Shown in pieces: positions 55,693 through 64,000 of a DNA stretch of 64,000 nucleotides (its first letter is position 1; each line of letters starts with the position of its first letter). Origin of the DNA: Urophycis tenuis (taxonomy: Eukaryota > Chordata > Actinopteri > Gadiformes > Phycidae). The stretch covers positions 554,001 through 618,000 of the forward strand of contig JAXIVH010000001.1 of NCBI GenBank assembly GCA_036785325.1. Direction: 5' to 3'. The notes below the pieces were generated by a model. That model was not told where the DNA came from and ran no database searches. It saw only the letters and a list, made by a program, of their open reading frames with translations. A program made the position numbers and the translations under genes.

Positions 55693-55986
55693 GTTGCATG
55701 GGAGGAAAGGAGTGATGGAGGGGGAAGAATTAAGGCACTCACGTTAATGGTGGATGAGTAGCGAGCAAGCACGCATGGACACACACACACACACACACAC
55801 TCCATCTATTCCTGGTAGACATTGTGGCTCACATGTGTTCCTCAGCCACCAAATGACACAACCTCATCACTTCTAGCGAAAATAAAATAAACAAGTTATG
55901 GATAACTGGAAAATGTAAATGTTTCATGTTCACTGCTGATAGACAGTGTTTAATCCAAAGGTATTAGTGGGTTTAGGTGAGACAAT

Positions 55987-56367
55987 CCATCCATCCATTA
56001 TCGTGACCGCTTATCCTCAACGAGGGTCGCGGGGGGGCTGGAGCCAATCCCAGCTGCAACGGGCGAGAGGCGGGGTACACCCTGGACAGGTCGCCAGCCT
56101 ATCACAGGGCTAACATATATAGACAAACAACCATTCACACTCACATACACACCTATGGTCAATTTAGAGACACCAATTAACCTAATCCCCAACCTGCATG
56201 TTTTTGGTCTGTGGGAGGAAGCCGGAGTACCCGGAGAGAACCCACGCAAGCACGGGGAGAACATGCAAACTCCACACAGAAAGGTCCCGGGTCCCAGGTG
56301 GATTCGAACCCAGAACCCTCTTGCTGTGAGGCGACAGTGCCAACCACTGCACCACCGTGCCGCCCCC
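55987..56367 (-). mobile_element. SINE/RTE-like dispersed repeat, copy 2, with 12-bp target duplication
   Basis: Full form: minus strand starts GGGGCGGCACGGTGGTGCAG, includes the box GGGTTCGAATCC and ends (ATGG)n. AGGTGAGACAAT occurs at both borders (55975-55986 and 56368-56379), proving target-primed insertion. Confidence 0.9.
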
Positions 56368-56379
56368 AGGTGAGACAAT

Positions 56380-57205
56380 ATTATTTAATATTATTAAATG
56401 ATGACCTCTCATGCTCCTACCTCTTCATTTTGGACATATTGGACATGAATATTGTGAACAGATATCTGCATATGAATTCTAAATTGCTGTTGGACTTTAG
56501 CCATAGGGGCCTGAGGCTGGAGGTCCAGTAGTTCTCATGCTAGAGAAAGGACAAGCTCTCTCCAACATAGCACCCCCTGCTGATGAAAGACTATCTACAC
56601 AGAGGAAATACCATCAACACAGGAAGAATCCCAAATGTTTACCAATAATATGATTTGTCATCCATTACACATTTTTCAATGCAGATATTCATGGAGCTTA
56701 TGAAAAACACACACTTACTCTCACACACACACATGCACACACAAGCACAGTGATGACAGAGTGATTGTACTGTTGGATGGAAAAACCAATGCGTCAGATT
56801 GTGTGCATTGTGATCAGATCACAACCCATCAACAATCTGATAACTGGCCATGTAATTAAAACCCCATGTAATGCCCTGAATCGTGCCATAACTCCTACAC
56901 TTCCTTCCTACACTTTGAACATAGCAAAAAGCTGATCAATATGGTACTGATCCCTAAGTGCATTCACATGTATATATACTTGCGTGTGTGTGTGTGTGTG
57001 TGTGTGCGTGCATGCGCATGCACATATGTGTGCCTGTCTGCCTGTCTATAGGGCTCAGACAAGCAGTGGGCCAACTCCCATTGGACCACAATGGTTTTGA
57101 TGGACTAGTGTAATGGCCTGTTTGTTGTTATGGACAGGGAAGGACCATGGACCATTAAGATTCCATGATAGACAGTATGTATGTCTTTCTGTATTGAAGT
57201 ACCTA

Positions 57206-57209
<4 letters not shown>
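56380..57209. other. non-coding flank, nothing recognised
   Basis: Contains a short (TG)n at 56984-57006. No coding frame recognised. Confidence 0.5.

Positions 57210-57296
<87 letters not shown>
57210..57296. repeat. (TG)n microsatellite
   Basis: About 43 uninterrupted TG units. Confidence 0.97.
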
Positions 57297-57298
<2 letters not shown>

Positions 57299-57741
57299 GG
57301 TTATTGCAGCCTCAAAATCTTTCCACCATCAACACCTCATCCTGTTTTAGTTCTAACTAGTGAGATTCATGCTGCATCTGCACAACAGCAATTTAGACCA
57401 GACCAGTCCTCAATTCTAGCTGTAACCGGTTAGTTAAGGTTGTCTTAATAGCACAGAAAGCTGACACAAACATAAACATACAATCCCTGCAAACAACTGC
57501 AGCATCATTTGTGACTCCTGTTTGTATATTTATACATAAAAATGCATGGGAAACTGTAGTGAGAGAACGAGGGAAAATGTAGTTATAGCCATAAGTGGTA
57601 TCTGTGCTCATATTGCATACTGAAATAATTGTTGACTGATAGAATATATTTTTTTCAAAGATTGGCCAGTGCCAGAAGAATGCTACAAAAAAGGAACATG
57701 CAGTCAGTTGGATTCACAAGTCCTTCAATCTCCACAAGCCA

Positions 57742-57895
57742 CATGTGTATACATACATCTATACAAGCTGCTAGTCATCACATGTGTATACATACATCTA
57801 TACAAGCTGCTAGTCATCACATGTGCATACATACATCTATACAAGCTGCTAGTCATCACATGTGTATACATACATCTATACAAGCTGCTAGTCAT
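57742..57895. repeat. 39-bp tandem repeat, four copies
   Basis: Unit CATGTGTATACATACATCTA plus TACAAGCTGCTAGTCATCA. Only one substitution separates the third copy (GTGCAT). 39 is divisible by three, so frames stay open through it, producing false ORFs. Confidence 0.95.
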
Positions 57896-59925
57896 CCCTG
57901 GATGGTTCCCATTAATCAGGTTCCAAGTACCAAAAGAGAGCAGACCTGCTTTGTGATTACGTCTGCATATTCACATCCAAACAGTCAAGATAGAAATAGA
58001 AAGATATTTTGAAGGTTATAGACATTGTTGAAACACTATTATATAATAATTATACAGGATGCACTATGCTTCCTTTCATGTAGTTTTCTGGCTAATTTCC
58101 TCTAATGCTACATTAAGGGGGATTGTAAACCCAAATCAGATCATTAAAATGAACAAACATTATAAAAGCCTAAAAAACATCTACATACTCGGTACCCAAA
58201 CTGGTGTTTTGCTGACTCATTGTTGTTTATTGATGTTTCCTGGGGGGGGGGGGGGGGGGGGGGTATGCAGGTTAATTGGGTGCATCCAGCACACAACAGC
58301 ATAATGCATCTTGCACTCTAATGGGTTTTCAATGCTGTGTTTCACTCTGCTCATTCAGACCTCAGGAACGCCCTTCAACTCGCTCTCAACTTCTCCACCT
58401 GCCACACCCACACCCTACTTTCCCAACACTGAGAATAAGCAGTTGGGAGCAGTCGATTTTCAGTAAGCTAACTAAATCAAGTGAGCAAGAGAAAAGGAGT
58501 GAGACAGAGACAGAGACAGAGGGCGCAGTATTATGCAGAACTGGATTGTGACAAAGAATTAGCCTTGTCATTTTGGCCCAGACCGTCCTACCGTGCAAGC
58601 ATTATATTTTGTGTTCTCACGAAGCACATTGGCTGGGACCTTTGTGTCTTCTGGCACCAGAAAAGCACTGTAATGCCCTGATGTACTACACTATCTATAC
58701 TCGGTTCAACAAACATGAGCAAGGTAAAAAAAAATAAGACCAATCTTCAATTAACCAAAAAAACAACAGCCGGCATGATTTTAACAATTCAGTTATCACC
58801 CTATTCACACAAATGTCAATAGTGTAACCAAAAACTATTTCCATTTTGTCAACACAAGTTCCGTTTCACGTTTTGTCGTATCCTCTATTATTACAGATGC
58901 GGTGTATAATGAAGGCACAGTTCCAAAAGGGTGAGGTGTTCAAACATTTGATTGGGCCAGCCCAGTTTCAATGACTAAACAATGGGCCTGTCCCGCCCTG
59001 CTTTTATGTAGATTTATGAAGTAATGTAGTGCAATGCTACTGGCATACAACCCATTCTCTTTTTTCATGATTATGATGCAGATCTCTGGATCTGTTGTGG
59101 ACTAGAGCACACAGACACACACAGTGGTAGCGTCAGGGTGTGCTTAAAGTGTTTCCTGTAAGCAGAGTGAGGAGATGGGAGGGGGTGTAGGAGAGAGGGC
59201 TGGGAGGGGGTATGTAGCCAAAGAACCAAACCAAAGAGCTCATGGATTCTGTAAAGTCACCAGATCAATTAACAGCCTGGTTAAGATCGCTAACCTTCTT
59301 GCTGTTGTCTTCAAATGACAAAATGGTTAGCGCAGGGCCATTGGGATTGGAAATGTGAATTCATTGATTTTTCTTAGACCACTAGAGGGAAGAAAGTTAA
59401 TTACAAAAAAAACAGGTTAATGGCGAAGAAACGCACTCACTCCCTAATAATCCTTCTCCTTACCTTTTTAATCACAAAATTAAGTTACAATACTTAATAC
59501 TTAAGTCAAAATACTTAATAGCTTTGATAAAGTTACATTTGCAATTGCAAAATACTTAATTAACTTGCAAGAAGTCATTACTGACCATGTTGGTAGGGGA
59601 ATACAACAAGGACGCTTTAGGAAGCATATTCATGAGAGGATTTAGAGTGAAAATGGTGTAGATGTAATGTGGAATCCAAGATCATCATCAACCATTTGTC
59701 GTTATGACTGAAGACTATACAGGAGCCTTTCCCTAATAAGTCCACACCAACACACACCACCACAGTACCCATACAGTACCCAGTACAAAGAAAGCTTTCC
59801 TCAGGCGGGGGTAATAACAATATCATAACATCCCTCTCACACACACAAACACATTTTGAAGGAACACAAAGATGTAGGCTTTTCTGAAAATTCTATGTTT
59901 TCATTATTGATAGTGAGGAGATTGT
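57896..59925. other. non-coding flank, nothing firm recognised
   Basis: Includes a 22-bp G run (58241-58262), a GAGACA repeat (58500-58520) and a GGGAGGGGGT-rich stretch near 59170-59210. No exon-like frame recognised. Confidence 0.45.
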
Positions 59926-60169
59926 TGTTGATGCCAAAGAACAAGAAGTGCCAGGAATTCTATATAGTTTAAGCTGAAGTTGTTTATTGGTCTCGTAGGC
60001 CTACGAGGAGAAACAGAGGATTTCATCGAGCAAGAGATTTGTGCGTGAATCTTCCTCAGTTGCTTCTCCTGCTCCCGGAGACACAGTGTATTATATACAG
60101 GTCCCAAATCGGAACAGCATGACAGGAGTGTCCCATTCTGATTGGCTTATAATGTATAAACATTACATG
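59926..60169 (-). mobile_element. possible solo LTR
   Basis: Minus strand runs TGTAATGTTTATAC ... GCATCAACAACA (TG...CA). It has a TATA-like GTATATAATACA at about 60087-60098 and a polyadenylation-like CAATAAACAACTT near 59975-59986, spaced as U3-R-U5. Target duplication not convincing. Confidence 0.4.
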
Positions 60170-60259
60170 TTACTAAGCAGATTTGACATGATGTAGGTGT
60201 ATCCTTCAATCACTTTATGTTATGTCAAAATGCCAAAACATGTGCCACACATGTGCGTG

Positions 60260-60291
60260 CGCACATACACACACACACACACAGACACACA

Positions 60292-60354
<63 letters not shown>
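60260..60354. repeat. (CA)n microsatellite
   Basis: CA tract with two CAGA interruptions. Confidence 0.97.
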
Positions 60355-60357
<3 letters not shown>

Positions 60358-61854
60358 CACACGCAGACCAAAGTCTCTGTTACCCATATTATATAGAGCT
60401 AAATCTAATAGCCCATGGACTGGGCATAATACAGATGGGACCACACCCAGATACAATGACTTCTCCACAACCCCGAGGGGGGGGGGGGGGCAATCAGCCA
60501 AGAAGGAGGAGCCATGAAGATTGCTCGTATAACCTTGATATAGTCAGATGATATGTCTCAAGGGAGACAGCAACAGAGGGAGAGAGAGAGAACACACAAC
60601 AAGAAAGACAAAGCACACCCCGAGATATGCATCCCTCATTTGGACTTGTCCACCAACAAACATACACAAAACCACTATCCTCTATATCATCCGAAACATT
60701 TATTTGTGAAAGGCCGTTCTGTGTTCCAGCAAGATGACTCAGTAAAGGTCTAACCTTCTGGGAGTGCAGCATGCAGCATACAAGACCATGCAGCATATAT
60801 GCAGCAGATTTCAGCCATGAACAGGCAGAGCAGTCTTATCTCAAATTAAAAACCTGCTGTGGGCTTTTGGTTCTAGCCTGCACCATCCTTTCTCAGAGGA
60901 AACATGGAGGACTTAGAGCTAAAAAAAACAAACAAATGCAGAGTCAGCAACGACTAAATTCATAATACACTTCCTGCAAGCCCATACTGAATTAGATTTA
61001 TGACAGCACTGCAGTTCTGACCTGTGGTTAAGATGTAGGATAAACAACCCCCCCCCTTCCCCGTAAATGATCAACCAGAGATAGCAACTTAAGATAAAAA
61101 ATGTGTGGAAAAAAACCCAAATCATCATATAATGATAAGAATAAATCAACAATATCAAATACTTATGTTCTCAAGTGCACAATCATTTGCGCAACCACAA
61201 CAATTACTTTAAATGATGGCATCTATACACTTTTTCCTGTGGGGTTAGGTTCTCATTTAATATTATTGTTTGCCGGTATTTCCTAGTACTCTATTGTGAT
61301 TAAATGTGTATTTCTACATGGTAAGAAACGTTTTAGTCTTTATTATATTAACTGAATTTTCATAATACTTTTGCCATATAACTTAAAATGACACTAAGAG
61401 CGAACATGCTTGAGTGCTCCATCTAGTGAAAAACTGGTTCTGATTTTTACAATTGATATTGTATTGATGCATATAATACAAACATACGGCATACGTGTCA
61501 GAGTGTACAAAGCAGAACCAGTACATGTATTATTGTTGCATACAAGCTAACTGACGTTTAATCACTTGATCAATGACATAACTCACTCACAGAATTTAAA
61601 TATTCCCTCATACGGTGATCCCCATTTGGATTCTTCGACGTTGCCTTTATATTCTGATATTTTGATATAAACTGTGTTCTTTATATTTTTTAAATTAGAC
61701 ATTCTTTATATTTTTCCAAATTCCCTAATGCCAGAATCTAACAGTATGTTAGATTGAGCATGTGATGCTGACTGCCTGGATACCCTGGGGAAGACATGAC
61801 GTCAGCACAGTATTACCGCCAACAGGATGGGATGGAGAGGGAAGGCTGGAGAAA
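60355..61854. other. non-coding flank, nothing recognised
   Basis: Contains a G run at 60477-60490 and an A/T-rich stretch 61100-61760. No exon-like frame. Confidence 0.45.
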
Positions 61855-62293
61855 GTGGGGCCCATAGTGGGGCCCATGGTGGGGCCCATAGCGGGGCCCA
61901 TAGTGGGGCCCATGGTGGGGCCCATGGCGGGGACCATGGCGGGGCCCATAGTTGGGCCCATAGTGGGGCCCATGGCGGGGCCCATGGCGGGGCCCATGGT
62001 GGGGCCCATGGCGGGGCCCATAGTGGGGCCCATGGTGGGGCCCATAGCGGGGCCCATAGCGGGGCCCATGGCGGGGCCCATAGTGGGGCCCATGGCGGGG
62101 CCCATGGCGGGGCCCATAGTGGGGCCCATGGCGGGGACCATGGCGGGGACCATGGCGGGGCCCATAGTGGGGCCCATGGCGGGGCCCATGGCGGGGCCCA
62201 TAGTGGGGCCCATGGTGGGGCCCATGGCAGGGCCCATAGTGGGGCCCATGGCGGGGCCCATGGCGGGGCCCATAGTGGGGCCCATAGTGGGGC
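61855..62293. repeat. 12-bp GGGGCCCATRGY minisatellite, about 36 units
   Basis: Units GTGGGGCCCATA, GTGGGGCCCATG, GCGGGGCCCATA and GCGGGGCCCATG alternate irregularly. A few units read GGGGACCATG. Because 12 is divisible by three, frames remain open on both strands and yield MGPT/MGPA or GAHG repeats, which are not genes. The surrounding sequence is A/T-rich. Confidence 0.97.
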
Positions 62294-64000
62294 GACCACT
62301 GCAGGAAGTGTATCCCAGCATCCTGGGCAGCTACCCTGATCTTATTCATTCTGCAGTATTGATCCAGTTAAAAAACAGGCACATTGGACAGCTGGATTTG
62401 CATCAAATGATTATGATCTACCATTCTTTTATTCAATGTCAGTGCATGGTCCATACAACTATACATAGAATATAGAATATAATTAAGAACAAATTACGCC
62501 ACCATTTACAGAGTTTTGCCAAATTAAAGTTGGATGCTGTGAAGACAGTTAATCAGAAAAAAGGCTGAGATGTCCAGAAAAGCCTAACATAAACATATTC
62601 TACATTAAGTCACACTACACTGCATACTGCTTTACAGTAAGACACATTTCTTTATTTGTATATATTTACATTTTCACCACGTAAGAGCTAAGAGACAGAC
62701 AAATCTTTAAGTCAAGACGTGGTGTATCAAGCTGTAAAATGACCTCCCAATGAAGCACGTGACCTCGAACCCTGTGCTGCACTCAGCCACAGACACAGCA
62801 GTAATGCTGAGTGAGACTGGGAGAGAACAAAGAGTGGACAATGAGAGGGAAACTCTGTCAGAGATAGAGATAGGACAGTAAAGAAAACCTACACAAAGGT
62901 GACTAAAGTGACTATCATAAGGGAGTTTTTCCCTTTAGATGGCACCAAAAGAATACTGTACAACAAAGAATCTAGAAATGTGTCACATTTCAAAAATGTA
63001 TTCAAGCAGAATACATTTAGATGAACACAGATTACATATTTCCAAGAAGAACAGGTAAAAAGAGAAGTGTGATTTGACCTGTGAAAGCCTGATGTCAGCT
63101 TTATATGAGATGGAGAAGTCAACACAAGAACTATTGGATTAGATTCGATGTAAAATATCAAATCAACAGCATTTTTGGCAAACATAAATATGCAATGAAA
63201 TTAAAAGGTAAAAGGAGAAGAACACCATTTCCTGCAGTGGGATAACCCCACGATGGGCGTTCTTCAAAGAGAAGAACGCTATTACTGCACGTATGCACTC
63301 TCACACACACACACACACACACACGTTAGTGAATTACCATGCTTTGATGCATTCCTACATTGAAATGTATGAAGAAAGCAATTCAAACAAGATAGAAACT
63401 CAATGGAACTAATGGAGGTTTGGGGGAGGGGAGGGGAAAGCGAGAGTAGGGGAGAGTAGGGGAGAGTGCTGTATTGGTAGGAGCTGGGGAGATGGAGGGT
63501 ATTTATGTTGAAGTTGTTTCTCGGAAGTCCATTGATCTCCTCCTCTCCCTGCTTTCCTCTAACGGGAAACAGGATTATGAAGCAATAATGAATAATTAAC
63601 AACTAAATGCACTACAGTCCAAAACACCTGCCTTCATGGCTGGAGACTGCTCAAGGAGATTGACTTGATATTCCAACATTTTCTTCTATCTGCAGAGACT
63701 TAGATAAAAGACTTAGATACTTGGATAAAAGCATCCGCTAAATGCCCTAAATGTAAATGTACATATGGTAATTTTATGATTTAGTACAGGACATTTCTTA
63801 CATATAGCTAGGTATGTTTTTTTCTATACAATAGATTACTATGATCTTCAACATAGTAATCCATGCCATTTTAGCACTGGTAAACTGGTGTAAAATCCTT
63901 TGTTTTTGCCAGTTTTTGCCAGTTTTGCCACGTGTGACCACGTTTGGGACACCGACTGCAAGAGGATAGATTGACTGTAATATTGACCATGGTCATAACA
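62294..64000. other. non-coding flank, nothing firm recognised
   Basis: (CA)n at 63300-63323; a purine tract with GGGGAGAGTA repeats at 63420-63470; a fish SINE tail motif TGGATAAAAGCATCCGCTAA at 63722-63742. No coding exon recognised. Confidence 0.5.

Noticed and set aside
57629..58012. 127-codon frame with HMCIHTSIQAASH repeats
   Set aside because: Produced by a 39-bp tandem repeat that preserves frame; no homology or exon borders.
61749..62475. Long MGPT/MGPA and GAHGGAHS frames on both strands
   Set aside because: They are translations of a 12-bp tandem repeat, open in several frames because 12 is a multiple of three; no flanking gene structure.

Overview
This is vertebrate genomic DNA, almost certainly from a teleost fish. 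The coding content is a split minus-strand gene with 99-bp and 198-bp exons and canonical GT-AG introns. The interspersed repeats are typical of fish: L2/Rex1-type LINEs, Hero-type LINEs with a restriction-like endonuclease, Tc1 and hAT transposons, tRNA-derived SINEs, a THAP-containing element, and very long CA, CT and TATG microsatellites. There is nothing bacterial: no operons, no CRISPR and no rRNA.

The host gene is ank2 (ankyrin-B), read on the minus strand from about 54.5 kb down to 9.99 kb. I placed 21 coding segments, all joined in phase 0 and totalling 806 codons: a 42-codon leader exon starting MAHAAAHLKK, an SDSN-type linker/first-repeat exon, then the ANK-repeat array. Ten exons after the leader is included the array carries a 186-bp exon and a 24-bp microexon encoding MMVNRTTE. 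The last exon in the window is the NGYTPLHQAAQQG repeat; later repeats, ZU5, death and tail domains lie beyond coordinate 1. Ankyrin-B rather than ankyrin-R or -G is supported by paralog-diagnostic stretches such as HLLQHKAPVDDVTLDYLTAL, LIVACHYGN and LLQHGAKPN.

Layout. 1-9,989: the intron after the last visible exon, holding a SAMD3-like pseudogene, two LINE pieces, a THAP-domain exon split by a LINE, a SINE/RTE-like repeat and a TTAA-flanked foldback transposon. 9,990-17,102: seven ank2 exons, a Hero LINE with 13-bp target duplications, and a 47-bp minisatellite built from an ank2 exon/intron junction and interrupted by a hAT element. 17,103-31,642: one large intron with an L2 LINE, a Rex1-like LINE, and a Hero LINE split by a 3.7-kb hAT element. 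31,643-38,477: eight exons, with simple-repeat tracts abutting splice acceptors, a second foldback copy and the microexon. 38,478-42,364: terminal-repeat elements including a broken Tc1 transposase. 42,365-50,880: five exons among SINEs, MITEs and a 2.7-kb LINE. 50,881-54,545: large intron with a third foldback copy, a 176-bp CT tract and the leader exon. 54,546-64,000: 5' flank or upstream intron, mostly repeats and minisatellites; no convincing coding exon seen.

The only gene likely to be functional here is ank2. Every other protein-like frame is a decayed mobile element, a pseudogene fragment or a translation of tandem repeats. The most unusual features are the minisatellite that repeats a real 5' splice site about 13 times, a Hero LINE carrying a copy of its own 3' end at its 5' end, a dead partial duplicate of an ank2 exon, and a TTAA-flanked long-inverted-repeat family whose largest copy encodes a P2X7-like cysteine motif. 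All identifications come from reading the sequence and recalled family features; no database search was run.
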